In this document: piece by piece, positions 34,164 through 46,500 of the stretch | Numbering within the stretch: position 1 is the stretch's first letter | Layout of the letters: every line of letters starts with the position of its first letter | DNA from: Ambrosia x helenae | Lineage: Eukaryota; Streptophyta; Magnoliopsida; Asterales; Asteraceae | Assembly (NCBI GenBank): GCA_030844895.1 | Contig: CM061223.1 | Location: 10,737,994 to 10,801,993 of the forward strand | Length of the DNA stretch: 64,000 bases | Direction: 5' to 3' | Translations under genes and position numbers: made by a program | Notes under the pieces: generated by a model | Told to the model about the DNA's origin: nothing | The model's database searches: none | What the model saw: the letters and a program-made list of their open reading frames with translations, nothing else

Positions 34164-37100
34164 TTTTTTATAAAGGGAGGCGGGAAATATATTGAAGGGG
34201 GATTAGCTGCATATTATAAATCGAAGGGATTATTATTTTCAAGGGAGATATTCATTCGACGGAGATCGAAGAAGCAACGAAAAAGAAAGGACGCAACATA
34301 TTCTTTCGACATCAGGAGGATATTTTGGAGACGGAGAAGGTACCGGGGTACACTAAAGATTAAATTATTTGAAGACCCGGGGGTTTGTTTTATCGTTTTT
34401 ATTTGTTTAGAGACATGATGAAATTGTTTTTTATAAACTTTGAATTTATGTTTCTTATTATAACTATGAACTAGACTTCCATGGTTGCTTAGGTTTATGA
34501 ACTAGACACGTAATTTGCAGTTTTTAATGATTCTTGGTTTTTAATTTTGATGTGTAGGATTACATGATTTTAATTTTATTGTTGGATTTGATATATGTGT
34601 GTTGGTGTTATTTTTATTTGAAGTTTGTTTATTGGTTTTGTGGAGCTAGGCATGTAGAGATACCCCCTAGGTCTTGAAATCAATCTAGTTCGTCAACTTA
34701 GGTTAGCGTGCTAGTATTTGGAGTTGGAGTACGACACAAGTATAACAAACTAATATAATAAATTAACTAAAACGTGCAGTCCATTCTTGAGGGTGAGAAA
34801 TCTAACTCGAGATTGCTAGGTAACTAACTAGGCATTGTTCGGTAGTTGGCAAGCGCTAGGGTGGGAGTCGCTACTTGTCCGTGTTTAAAGTTTTCCTAGG
34901 TTTTCTTCAGTAGAGTTTAAGTCTGCTTCATAGTTTGAAGGTTTTAATCCAGGAGAGGTTTTAATCTGATTTCTGTGGGATTTTGGTACGCTAGGGCGAT
35001 CCAGATCCATCTTAGCATTTTTACACTTGTCCCGCCTTGAGTCTAGTGAGCTATCTTTGACAGGAGGTTTATTAGATAAGAATAGGGTCTCAAGTTAATT
35101 ACCAGATTCAGGATTTATTGCTAGTGTCTAGGGATTTTACCTAAGTAACCAGCCTTCTTCCTATCCGATTTCTCCACGTTTCTAGTTCCCATAAGCAGCT
35201 GAGGTTATTTTATTTATATTTAGTTTCTTTTAAGTTTATAATTATTAGTTTAAAATACCCCCCCCCCATTTAAGTATATATTCATTTAGGCTAGTATTCG
35301 GTATAGGTTGTGATCTAGAGTAGCATTCGCGTCTTTGGGTTCGATACTCGGTCTTATCTGTTTACTGCTTTACGACTGGTACACTTGTCGTGCGTGTGTA
35401 GTTTTTAGGTGAGTCGTTTTAATTAAAGCTTGTGTTATTTTTATATATATACATTTACACACATCAATGGTACCGAGGAACTTGTCATCGGTGATGGTTC
35501 GTCTCTTAAAATTACTCACGTTGGCACTATTACTCTTTATTTTTCTAGTGTCCCTATTATCCTAAAAAATGTTCTTTGTGTCCCTTCTATCTCTCGCAAC
35601 ATAATCTCTATCTCTCGTTTATGCATTGACAACAACATACTAGTCTTATTTTTCTCTTCTTATTTTGTCATCAAGGATTTTCACACTCACCGAACCATTC
35701 TTCGGGGAATAACTAATCATGGTCTCTATGAATTATCCTCCACCAAGTCTCCACAAGCATTTTACTTGCAAACAAACAAAGCGTCTTCTTGGCATCACCG
35801 CCTAGGACATCCACATTTGCGAGTTTTACAACTTTTAGCTTCTTTTGTTCCGTCTATTTCTAGAAAGCATGAATCATGCAATTCTTGCTGCATCAATAAA
35901 AGTCACAAACTTCCCTTTCATTCATCCTCTTTCACTTCTAATACACCTCTAGATTTAATCTTTTCCGATGTTTGGTCATCTCCAATTACATCTTTTGATG
36001 GTTACAAATACTATATAATTTTTGTTGACCATTTCACAAAATACATTTGGATTTATCCATTAAAACATAAATCTGACTCTCTTAGTACTTTCATCCGTTT
36101 TCAAAAACTCGTTGAAAACTATTTCAAAACAAAAATCAAGCAATTATTTTCCGACAATGGTGGAGAATATATTAAAATGTCTTCTCATCTATCTTCTTGT
36201 GGCATTTCTCATCTCACCTCCCCTCCTCATACACCCGAACACAATGGCTACGCTGAACGTCGTCATCGTCATATTGTCGAAACTGCTCTAGCCTTACTTT
36301 CTCATGCCAAAATGCCTCTCAAATTTTGGCCATTTGCCTTCACCACTGCCACCTACCTCATCAATAGACTACCCACCCCCACCTTAAACAATGATTCCCC
36401 ATACTATCGGCTCTTTCACACTACTCCAAACTATGAAAAACTTCATGGTTTCGGTTGCCTATCCTACCCTTGGTTACGCCCATACTCGAAACACAAACTC
36501 GAGTCTCGGTCTAAACCATGCATATTCATAGGCTACTCATCCTCCCAAAGTTCCTTTCACCTTCTTGACCCGCTCACAAATCGAATCTACACATCCCGTC
36601 ATGTCCAATTCATTGACCATATTTTCCCTTATGAATCTCTCTCTCAAACCTCTACCCCCGCTCCACCATCACCCAACACTTGGTTACCTCTTACCACTCA
36701 ATCAATTTCACTTCCCAACCACTCTCCTCCTCATTCTCCAACTCCCACGCCCGCTGCCACTACTTCGGCATCTTCTTCCTCCAACCCACCAAACATCACC
36801 TACTAAAGACAACCACCTCCACCCATCCCCATCGAACTCCCACAACAGCCCACCGAGCCTTCCCACACCACTGACCAAACCACCACTTCATCCCCTATAC
36901 ATATTCCCTCGGATTCATCTCTCTCTAATATTTCCCAAACCACTGAACCCACTTCCTCTCCACCTCAACCCGCTGCCTCTTACCAAAATCGAGCCACTCG
37001 TAAACCCAACCCGAAATACCACAACTCCGATTTTGTCCTATACCACTCTACTACTCACACTCTTCCTGAACCCACTAATATTACCCAAGCTCTCAAACAA

Positions 37101-38614
37101 CCACTATGGCGAGATGCTATGCAAACCGAGTTTGATGCCCTTAAACGCAATCAAACTTGGAGTCTTGTTCCTCCCGACAACGCCCCTAACCTTGTTGGAT
37201 GCAAATGGGTCTACCACACTAAATTCAAACCTGATGGCTCGGTAGACCGCCTAAAAGCACGTCTTGTTGCTAAAGGTTTTCATCAACGTCCCGGTCTAGA
37301 CTACGTTGAAACTTTTAGTCCCGTAGTAAAACCGGCTACTCTACGCCTTATTCTTGCTATAGCCACTTCCTACAATTGGCCTCTACGCCAACTTGACATA
37401 AACAATGCCTTCCTCCAAGGCACCCTAACCGAATCGGTTTACATGTCTCAACCACCTGGCTTCGTGGACCCTTCCTATCCCACCCACGTTTGCAAACTTA
37501 ACAAAGCCATCTATGGCCTTCGTCAAGCCTCTCGTGCTTGGTATGACGAACTTAAAACCTACCTTCTATCGGTTCACTTCAAACCTTCTATATCTGATCC
37601 CTCTCTTTTCATCAACAAAGTTACTTCTTCCCCCATCTTCATTCTTGTCTACGTTGATGACATAATCATCACCGGAGCAAATCCATCTCTCATCCAATCT
37701 TTCATTCAAACTCTAGCTGCAAGATTCTCTTTAAAGGACCTTGGCAATCTCTCTTAATTTCTTGGCATCGAGGTCATTCCTCACAACCATGGCCTTTTTC
37801 TATCTCAATCTAAATACATCCTTGATATCCTCACCAAAGCTAACATGAGTAATTGCAAACCGGCACCTACACCGATGTCGGCTTCCTCTACTATTACTGT
37901 ACTGGATGGTGAACCCCTACCATCCCCAACCGAATACCGGGCTTTCGTAGGTGCACTACAATATTTATCTTTAACACGTCCTGACATTTCTTTTACAGTA
38001 AATAAACTTTCACAGTTCATGCATAAGCCAACAAATGTACATTGGGAAGCTCTAAAAAGATTGCTAAGATATCTACATGGCACTCTACATCATGGCATCT
38101 TCTTCAAACGGAAATCTCCTTTGCAGCTTCACGCTTTCACTGATGCGGATTGGGCCGGTGACCGACCCTCTTACCGAAGCACTACCGGCTACATCGTTTA
38201 TCTCGGTCAAAACCCGATTTCATGGAGCTCCAAACGTCAACCAACACTTGCTTGATCATCCACCGAAGCAGAATTTCGTGCTGTGGCTTCCACCACAACC
38301 GAAGTCCAATGGCTAATCTCTTTATTGGTTGAACTAGGTCTCAAATCCACAGTCACACCTGCCATCTACTGTGACAACTTAAGTACAACACACTACTCAG
38401 CAAATCCGGTCTTCCACTCCCGCATGAAGCACCTTGCCCTAGACTTTCACTTCGTACGTGAAAAAGTTCAAGATGGCACCATTCGCCTCACACACATATC
38501 AGGAGATGATCAACTTGCGGACGCTCTAACCAAGCCTCTTCTACGTCAACGGTTCCATTTTTTAACATCCAAGATTGGTCTCCTCTCACGCTCGTCCATC
38601 TTGCGAGGGCATAT

Positions 38615-38835
38615 TGAAGCACACTCGGTCAAAACCGAGTCTCCCACCAAGTCTTTAGTCAATATTCAAAATTAATGCTTGTTATAATTATAATTTCTTA
38701 GTCAATATTCTTCCTAGTCTTTAGCTTAGTCAATATTCTTCTTAGTGTTTAGCTTAGTTCTTAGTCTTTAGCTCTTTATTGTGTATATATGTAATTCTCT
38801 CTTCAATGGAAATAATCAACAAGTTGATACATTCA
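38615..38835 (+). repeat. 3' LTR of the copia element
   Basis: 221 bp; about three substitutions and a one-base indel compared with the 5' LTR, so this insertion is older than the chromovirus in nest C. Confidence 0.88.
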
Positions 38836-39404
38836 TAATATATCCTACTACTAAGAAAATTTTAGGACAGAGATTGGCAAAGAACGGAGACATGATGATA
38901 TGCATGGGAAATGTAACACATCTTGTTGTTTGAGAGAGATTAAAATTTATAAACATAAGAGAAAACGAGCCGAAGAGATCAGACAAAAGAGTTAGGTATT
39001 TTTTACCATAATACATGTCGTAGTGGTTTAACGAAAAATCATCCCGACTTCATATAAATTTATGATAATTTATCTTACATGGTTCAACTTATCCTAATTA
39101 TGGTAAGGTTTGACGAAACTAAAGAGCAACCCCAGCCAATAATCTCCAGCCCAACTGATTTGAGGTATGGTGGGGTTTACCTTAGGGGTTCCTATCCTGG
39201 GGTAGGTCACAGGTTCGATCCATGCACACCACAAAAAAAATTCCCCGTGACGGTTTGATCTTAGGCAAGGAGAACACCGGTGTGTGGGTAGGGATTCGAA
39301 CTTGGGACTGCTAGGTTAGGGTTGTACAACGATTTCCACTGAACTAAGCATTAAAAAAAAGCGCAACCCCAATAGCAAAATGCTCATAAATTATCATAAT
39401 TTTT

Positions 39405-39605
39405 TTTTTGAACGGCCAACGGTACACCCATAATGAAGCCCCGCACCCTACAGGTCCGGTCCCCCCCCCCCCTTAAGGTCCAGCCCCTCATTTAAGAATA
39501 ACCCTACTTTGAGTGGGATTCGAATCTGTGACCTCCCAGGGCAGGAACCCCACAAAGTGGGTAAACCTTCCCACCTCTATTGTAACCACTAGGCTACAAC
39601 ATAAG
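39405..39605 (-). mobile_element. tRNA-derived SINE-like element
   Basis: Read on the minus strand: gtagcctagtggtta (A box) about 65 bases ahead of gattcgaatccc (B box), then a body and the ending ttggccgttcaaaaaaaaaa. This is the build of a plant SINE with an A tail. The same ending, ggccgttcaaaaaaaaa, occurs on the plus strand at about 15524-15541, so more than one copy of the family is present in the window. The target duplication was not found. Confidence 0.55.
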
Positions 39606-39784
39606 TTCAAACCTTAAGTTCAAACCTTACCAATCACATTTATTGGATATGAAAATTGAAGAGTTGGTTATACGTTTTTTTAGGTGTATATCAGTGGTAA
39701 ATCTCTTGGCTAGAAAGTCATCCTGCCCAGGATCGAACCCCTCACCACATGCATGTCCCTTTCAAACCTATTGCGTATATTTTT

Positions 39785-39890
39785 TTTCAATAGACGGCGG
39801 GACTCAAACTTGGGAACCTTCCAAGTGAGAACCACGCAAGCGTGTAAACCCTCCCATCTTTGACCAGTTGCACTGGACATCATTGGCAAG
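39785..39890 (-). repeat. SINE fragment
   Basis: On the minus strand, ctggtcaaagatgggaggg and aagtttgagtcccgcc are spaced like A and B boxes and resemble the SINE at 39405-39605, ending in an A run (seen as T at 39780-39787). It is shorter and more diverged. Confidence 0.4.
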
Positions 39891-41988
39891 AGTTGGTTAT
39901 ACGTGTTAATCATATGAGAGTTTTTGTTGTTTTCTCTTATGTCAAATGCGTGAACGAGCAAGAATGATAAGTGTTCTGGTTATACTTTCAGACAAACGCA
40001 ACAAGATAATTCATTAGACATTGAAACAATATTGTCCCCATACCTATGGACAGCTATGGATGCTTCCGTTAGGATTATTCTTTGCTTTTAAGTTTTAACT
40101 TATTAAAGCATTGAACTAAATACAAGAGTTGGTTGTTTGATAATCATTAATCATATCAAATAGCTTTTTATATGAATTTCTCTCAACAATTATGCACCGT
40201 TCTTAGAAACGTTGTGTTTGTAGTCGTTTTGTCTACGTATTTAGTTAGCATAACGTGTCATTAATACAATTTGATAATTATCGTTTATACAAATATCAGT
40301 GTTGTACTATCACAACACTCAATTAACACATAGTATTTCAAACGTAATATATGTACTATCCATTATCCAAAGTAACCTAAGATCTAACATTAAGTTATGT
40401 ACATTAATTTCTAAATGTTGGCAGAAACCCGCACGTTGTAACAAGGTTGTGGAGTGTTTGGCGGTACTTGCGTTTGGTCAATCGCTTTAATTGTGTTGTG
40501 CATTATACAAACATGCTAATAATGTGTAATATATGATCAGAGAATATACAATTTGAGTAAAAAATAGATGTACACATTGTAGAAAAGTAAGCAATTAAGT
40601 TTGTAATAAATAACATGCAATAAAATTAAAGAACATAAGTGAAGAATAAGGATTAAAACTAAACAACCATGATTGAGTGGAAGGGGGGGGGGGGGGGGGG
40701 TAAGCGTCTGAGTGTAAAGGGATACATATTACATACTATTATACCCTCCTAACAAAGCTCATAACATGCATGTAGTAGGTACCTATCATTAATGGTCAAG
40801 TTACTTTTTACTCAATCATTTTGTGCTTTAGACCCTATATGGTGGTTGAGTTATTTTCTCTTGCCTGTGTTTTAAATGATAATTCAATTACTAGAACCCA
40901 TGTTTGTACATGTTGATCATAAAATTCCAAGCAAGCAAGAAGCTATCTATACTATATATAATATGCATATAGGAGGGGCAACTTTGGTCATTTGCCAATG
41001 TACAAACTTAAGAGCATATTGTACAATGATTCAAAGCATAAAAACTCTTAATCTTCTAAAGGTGCAAGTTATGATGCATGATGTACAAGCCTCTTATGCC
41101 AAAAATAAACAACACGGGATACATTCATCAACTAGGGTTTCTTTCATCAGACACATTTCATAACCTTATCCCCTCTTCCTCTTTATCCCGCCCCCTTTTT
41201 CTCTCTAGGCGATTTTTCCAGATCTAGGGTTTCTGAAATCATCAATGCTAGATTCTTCTTCTCAAGATGGCATATCCTTTCCTCCCTAAAGCTTTTCGTC
41301 AGATACAAGAACCACCACCCTCCGAAAACCCCGTCTATTTCTCCCCTACAACTCATTCAGGATTGGCAAACTGAATATCGTTTTGGCTCAATAAATCAGG
41401 TAAAACCCTATAAATATATTCGAGTTGCTAGGTAAATCAACACGTATTAACACAGATCTGTAACTTTGTGTTATTTTTCCAGCAGATCTTGGCTAACTAA
41501 AGTTCAGTGTGTATAAACATGTGATTGTAGAAGGAGGTTAGGTATATATCTAATTTTAGTTTTAGTGTTTTGAATTGGGGATGATTGCTGCAACTTTTAA
41601 GTTCGTTAGGAGCAAGAAGGGTTTTTTTTCTTACCATCCTGTTTCATTCGTTTTTTTGGTATTTCAGATGATGCAGATGACGTTGATGGTGAGTAAAGGA
41701 TTAGAGATTCAGATCAAACCTAACTCAAGACTTGACTAATGTCATTCAAGCAAGGTGCTGCCCACTTGTTCTTCCTCATAGTTTTCTTTAAATAATTTTT
41801 TTTTTTAAATTGGATCTGTTAGTCTCAGTTATAAACTGATTTATAAAAAAAAAGTGTTTGTCCTGAGTAGGTGGAAAAGTGAAGCATTGAAGGAACTAAA
41901 CGCTGAAAAGAAAGAATACAATGAGTTGTTTTACCAGATGAGAAATGAAACAACTGAATATTCTGTTTATAATCAGTAGTCTAATTTG

Positions 41989-42325
41989 GTGTTTTGTAAT
42001 GATGAAGAGATTTAAATTTGATGGTTGTAATGTGGATGGTCATTTGTTCTCTACGGTCTGGTTTGGCTGGTTTCGATGAATTATGAAAACAAGTAATGAG
42101 TCACTTAGGTTAATAACTGTAGTGAACGCTAATATCTACGTTGTATGTCATGGTTTATGAACTGTTTACTTATTTTGTTTTATTGTTATGTAGGAAAATA
42201 GCTGGAAAGGGTGGGAAGGGTTTGTTGGCTGGAAAAACATTCGCAGTTGTGGCAGCTAACAAGGAAAAATGACAAGAAGACACCTGTGTTGGCTGGAAAA
42301 ACATTCGCAGTTGTGCCGCAGGAGG
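41989..42325 (+). repeat. Internal duplication of Helitron 2, copy A
   Basis: This segment, from gtgttttgtaatgatgaaga to gtgccgcaggagg, is repeated at 43185-43536 with only a few base changes. It covers intron-like sequence plus the H2A.Z-like exon. Confidence 0.9.
42191..42325 (+). pseudogene. Captured histone H2A.Z-like N-terminal fragment (copy A)
   Basis: After an acceptor-like tatgtag, the frame reads AGKGGKGLLAGKT and then AANKEK, very like the N-terminal tail of plant H2A.Z proteins of the HTA11 type. The start Met has become Ile and a TGA follows soon after. The histone fold is absent. A part of this stretch (ggctggaaaaacattcgcagttgtg) is itself doubled. The match is short, so the assignment is only fair. 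Confidence 0.5.
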
Positions 42326-42548
42326 CAACAATCGCCGCACTCGTATCAACTTCAGGTTCTCTACATATTTTCATTTAAAGGTTATTAATTTTGTAATTGT
42401 TCAGTGTTTTGAAGCTTATTTAATTTGATTGTAAATTAGTGTGGTTATTAAGGTTCTCTAGATATATGCATTTTAAATATTCTTGATTTTTTTTAATGTG
42501 AATGAAGATGGAATGATATGGATTAGGGTTTGTGTAAACATGCTCAGT

Positions 42549-42549
<1 letters not shown>

Positions 42550-42601
<52 letters not shown>
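42550..42601. repeat. GAT microsatellite
   Basis: About 17 perfect gat triplets inside Helitron 2. A gt repeat (42939-42964) and an att repeat (43121-43154) lie within 0.6 kb. Confidence 0.95.
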
Positions 42602-42779
42602 TATTTGTTTTTAAACAATATAAAGAGCTACAGTTACATGAACATTTAATTGAAATTGAAATGATGTTGAAATTATTTATAATAATCATTGGTTTTGAGC
42701 TATTTGGTTTGATTGTAAATAGTCTTTTGGGTGTTTCAAACTCTGCATTTATTATATGTGAATGGAGACTGAATGATAT

Positions 42780-42867
42780 TAGGGATGAGCGTTTACCGGT
42801 ATCGGTACCGAAAACCGGAAAAAGCGAGTACCGATTATTTGGTACCTGTACCATTTGCTGATCCCTA
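42780..42867. mobile_element. Very short hAT-type MITE, 88 bp
   Basis: The exact 8-bp duplication aatgatat (42772-42779 and 42868-42875) flanks an 88-bp element whose ends are tagggatgagc and, reversed, tagggatcagc. The inside is palindromic around ggtatcggtaccgaaaaccgg-type words. It inserted into Helitron 2 after its formation or was carried in with captured DNA. Confidence 0.8.
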
Positions 42868-43030
42868 AATGATATATATGTGTTTGGACAATTTGATGAG
42901 TTACAGTTACTTGTACATCCATTTGAAATGCTATAATAGTGTGTGTGTGTGTGTGTGTGTGTGTTGATTTAATGATGTTAATGGTTTAATTGTATTTTTT
43001 TTGTTTGTTGGTTGTAGGTGAGGGAAAAAG

Positions 43031-43114
43031 ATGTCGCACAGGAAGTTTGAGCACCCCAGACATGGTTCTCTTGGATTCTTCCCAGGAAGCGAGCTGCTCG
43101 CCACAGAGGAAAAG
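43031..43114 (+). pseudogene. Captured first exon of cytosolic ribosomal protein L3 (uL3)
   Basis: The ATG at 43031 starts MSHRKFEHPRHGSLGF, the invariant start of RPL3. One base is lost just after this (near 43080), so the rest, the basic RKRAARHRGK part, is read in the next frame. The exon ends at 43114 in aaag|gtatgc, a normal donor, and is preceded by an acceptor-like ttgtag (43013-43018). It is only the first 28 or so codons of a protein of about 390 residues, so no function is possible. Confidence 0.85.
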
Positions 43115-43119
43115 GTATG

Positions 43120-43156
<37 letters not shown>

Positions 43157-43184
43157 TGTGATGTGGTAAAATTTCATCTGCATT

Positions 43185-43536
43185 GTGTTTTGTAATGATG
43201 AAGAGATTTAAATTTGATGGTTGTAATGTGGATGGTCATTTGTTCTCTACGGTCTGGTTTGGCTGGTTTCGACGAATTATGAAAACAAGTAATGAGTCAC
43301 TTAGGTTAATAACTGCAGTGAACGCTAATATCTACGTTGTATGTCATGGTTTATGAACTGTTTACTTATTTTGTTATGTAGGAAAGGGTGGGAAGGGTTT
43401 GTAGGAAAATAGCTGGAAAGGGTGGGAAGGGTTTGTTGGCTGGAAAAACATTCGCAGTTGTGGCAGCTAACAAGGAAAAATGACAAGAAGACACCGATGT
43501 TGGCTGGAAAAACATTCGCAGTTGTGCCGCAGGAGG
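43185..43536 (+). repeat. Internal duplication of Helitron 2, copy B
   Basis: Direct repeat of 41989-42325; it has an extra 21 or so bases because ggaaagggtgggaagggttt is doubled (43380-43432). The copies are separated by about 860 bp that holds RPL3 exon 1. Confidence 0.9.
43382..43536 (+). pseudogene. Captured histone H2A.Z-like N-terminal fragment (copy B)
   Basis: Same fragment as at 42191 within the second copy of the Helitron duplication, with the first 21 or so bases doubled. It is noncoding for the same reasons. Confidence 0.5.
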
Positions 43537-46500
43537 GATCGGGCATTTGTAGTTCAGGTAAACTTTTTTTCTCAAGTTTGATACAAAACTACCTGACCCG
43601 TTTATCCGAACTCAATGCTAATGTCCAGAGCTTCCCTCGCTGCCGCTCATCTAGATTTTTTTTAGATCCAAGATTGGATAATGTGGTACTGTATTTGTTT
43701 AGATAGATCTTTGTTTTGTTTTGATTAGTAATCGGTTAATATAGGGTACAACAGCTCTTGGTGTTGCTGCACACACCAGATTATCGAGCAGGCTTCCAAC
43801 GTTGATTCGATGGATACTAATGCAAACTAATCTTCACTGCGTTTCAGCTCAAAGGTGAATTAAAGCTATGCCTATCTCTAATGACAAAAATTACCTGTCT
43901 TTAGTAACGTTTATTGATGCGATTTGTTGTGGTTGCTCTTAGGGTGTTAGACCTACCGAAGGGCTCAGCCTGAGCATACCACTTTGCAGATACCACAAGC
44001 TTAACTTGGACCTGAAGATGCACTTGAAGTCGGATCCAAAACTGAACGAGAGCCAGCTACATATGGTAGGCCTACAATGTGATGATAAAAGTGAGTAATT
44101 AGGAATCATCGTTATAATTTAGACATTTGTATGTATGTTTATAACTGTAAACATTTCAATCCATTCAGTTGAATATTAAAGTTGCATAACATTGCTGATC
44201 TTTGCCTAAATTTGTTAAAAATTCAAAGGTTTGAAGACACACAGAAGCCGGCTAACAAGCTGTTTTTACCAAGGTTTATCTACGCTTTTATATAGCTTGT
44301 TTGACTTTTCTTCCTCCGAGCTAATGAATGCATCACCATCATCATCTCATCTGCTGCAACTACTTTGGATTGTTAATGAGGTTAGCTGCTGACATTATAT
44401 TTTGCTTCAAAATTATTATTTAACTTCCTATAAGTTTTTCAATGATGCCAAGGTTATCATATAAACTTCTAATAATTTGTCAATGGTATCATGCATGATT
44501 ATTAATCATTATTTAATAATTTCTCTTAGTGTACGTGTTTGACTATATAGTTAATTATATTTATAGTTTTGTATAAATTCTTGTTACATGGTGCTTGTCA
44601 AGGGTTCTTGAAGAACTAAGAGTAAGCTTTTAGTTACTCAAAAATCGGATTTTTGATCCGTCTTTTTTTTCCATTTTAAAAATTATTTACTTATAATTAT
44701 AATTAGATAATGATTCTTGCATAGTTATCAAAAGTCATCACCTTGATTGCCTAGGCGACCAATTTCCTAGAAGCCACCACATCTCGCTTTTCCCTCCTAG
44801 ATAAAATAAGCCACGGTCTGATTTTTAAAACCTAATACCCTGACTAATATAATCGACCAATACTTACCAATTTATAGACCACCAAACTGGCCAAACTACC
44901 GAAACACCACAAACCGGCTGACGTTTTCAAGGGCTAACATTCCACCATCAAACGGACGCTTCCATGGAGACGGAGAAGTTACTGGCGATGGAGGTCCTGA
45001 TAAAGAAAGATCAAGTGTATCAGGTCCCTGTGTGCACATCAATTTAGAAATGCTTTACCATTTCGTCACAAAAGTTGTAGGCGTGAAATGTAAATAAGTT
45101 AGGAATGGTGTAGGAACTACCTGGAAAAAAATATGGATGAAAATAATTTTATGCAACTGGAAGCAGAAAAGTTACGCATTGTTGTTTTTTATTGTAAATT
45201 TTTAGCGCATATTAATAAGGGGTTTTATTGCAGATACATATGAAGATTAGAGGATAAAGTAGAGAGGTTGGAGTTTCTATTACCCACTTGAAAATGAATT
45301 ATATGAAGGTTAAAAAGTTCAGCTTTGAACACATAGAAAAGCTTTCAGTCAATCCGGATTCAGATGAAAAAGAGTTGGCTGCCCATTTTGAAGAATTGAG
45401 TTCTTTGAAGGTTTAAAATTTCAGCTTTTTTTCATATATAGGTGGATTTTAAACTAAGTTCGAGATGCGCATTGATTTATGTTTTAATGCAAATCCTAAA
45501 TGTTTCAGTTAGTTTTATTTCTTTGATGTTTTCTTAGTTCTCTTGTGGATTTTTGTAGGAAGTGGATGAGATGAAGTATCTACGGAAGGATAAGTTATCC
45601 TGGATAACTATGGATTTTGTTTGCTTCTCGATGTATGTTTCTGACAACAATTTGTTTCTTAAAGCTTTATTTTGAGTAGTTTGATTGTTGATTGAATTGG
45701 TTTTAGGATTTTTATTTGCAGTTGGTTTACAAGTTGATTTTAACTTCATACATGTTATCCACTTGGTCCCAAACCAGCCAGAAAAATGAACGATTATTAT
45801 GTGAAGCTACTCCATTTTGATTAAACACATGTAAGAGAATAACATTGGTTTTTTTAGTGTCGACACATGCTCCAATAGAGGAGAAGATACAAGAAAGTCA
45901 TTAGCCGGTGGTTGTATTGGTCAAACAGGAAGAGATATAAGAAACTCTCAGTAGTATATCTGATGAAGAATGGTGGTCGAACCATGTTGATGAGGTAATT
46001 GAGACGTGTAAGGTCTATGAAAAAAAAATCTCATCACAATGAAAGAAATTGACATGTGAATTGTTATTTGTAATTTTCTATGTTGATGACTTATATATTT
46101 CTTATTCATGTGTTTGCTTTTTTTTAGATTAATATGTTTATGACTGATATGTAACCAAACTTTAAAAAGCTCATGACATACATAGACCAAAGACCAAACC
46201 GATGCTATGAACACAAAACTAATAGAAGTACAATACAATATATTACGAGAGAATTGAAAAACTAACAAAAAACGAGTAATACATTGTAAATTTCCGCCGC
46301 CACCCCCTTGGCTCTCCCAAATGCGCGGAAACACGACCTCCACCCGCCTAAAGGCACGATAGTGAAATAATCCGTAAAATCCCGCCTCCAATCTGAATAA
46401 AGTTAGTACTCTAAGTTGTTACTTACTATAAACTATAAGGACTATCTGTGTAGTTATCTCTTGAAAACAAGTACCGCGTTGTAAATTGTTGCCGTCGCCG

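Larger units (their letters stand above)
29440..35466. mobile_element. Solo LTR, probably Athila-like gypsy, split by a Helitron
   Basis: The insert starts TGATGTGTCGTAAAACACATC (given to 20: tgatgtgtcgtaaaacacat) and ends TTTACACACATCA, flanked by the 5-bp duplication atggt (29435-29439 and 35467-35471). Without the Helitron it is about 1.7 kb, the size of an Athila LTR, and has no coding domains. The TGATGTGT...ACACATCA termini and the tacgactggtacacttg region near the right end (35369-35388) fit that lineage, but this is from memory of the family. Orientation is not settled. Confidence 0.75.
29323..38675 (+). pseudogene. Copia pol (protease, integrase, RT, RNase H), interrupted and with three nonsense codons
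   Basis: The protease start is at 29323-29439 with catalytic DSGA (WLKDSGASHHI). The frame resumes at 35472 after the nested LTR and remains the same frame to 38675. Integrase follows with HHRLGHP, a CNSC zinc pair, DVWSSP, SDNGGEY and the catalytic Glu region (HNGYAERRHR). RT has WVYHTKFKPDGS, KARLVAKGF, and catalytic YVDD (37651-37662). RNase H has DADWAGD and ends with ADALTKPL. In-frame stops lie at 36804-36806 (TAA), 37755-37757 (TAA) and 38253-38255 (TGA, at a position where family members have Arg, so probably CGA to TGA). No frameshift was noticed in 3.2 kb, so decay so far is by point mutation. Confidence 0.88.
28951..38835 (+). mobile_element. Ty1-copia retrotransposon with gag deleted and protease split by a nested insertion
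   Basis: Two LTRs of 220 and 221 bp (28951-29170 and 38615-38835) begin TGAAGCACACTCGG and end ACATTCA, differing at about four places. After the left LTR and two bases comes tggtatcagcc (29173-29183), a primer site for initiator-Met tRNA; before the right LTR is the purine tract gcgaggg. The pol domains are protease, integrase, RT, RNase H, the copia order. gag is missing: only about 150 bp separate the primer site from the protease. The solo LTR at 29440-35466 lies inside. The short LTRs suggest the Ale/Retrofit lineage. The flanks (tatat, taata) do not give a clear duplication. Confidence 0.88.
38836..40940. other. Intergenic region rich in tRNA-like SINE pieces
   Basis: No protein gene is supported. 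Besides the two SINE-like units listed separately, a plus-strand piece at about 39155-39355 contains caggttcgatccatg (B-box-like) and gattcgaacttggg in the opposite direction. A G run of about 21 lies at 40683-40703. The rest is AT-rich. Confidence 0.45.

Noticed and set aside
36565..37245. 226-codon frame overlapping the end of copia integrase
   Set aside because: Shadow of the pol frame in another phase; low-complexity Pro/Leu/Thr.
39155..39890. tRNA genes at several gattcgaa sites
   Set aside because: Only box-like words are conserved; the layout and A tails fit SINEs.
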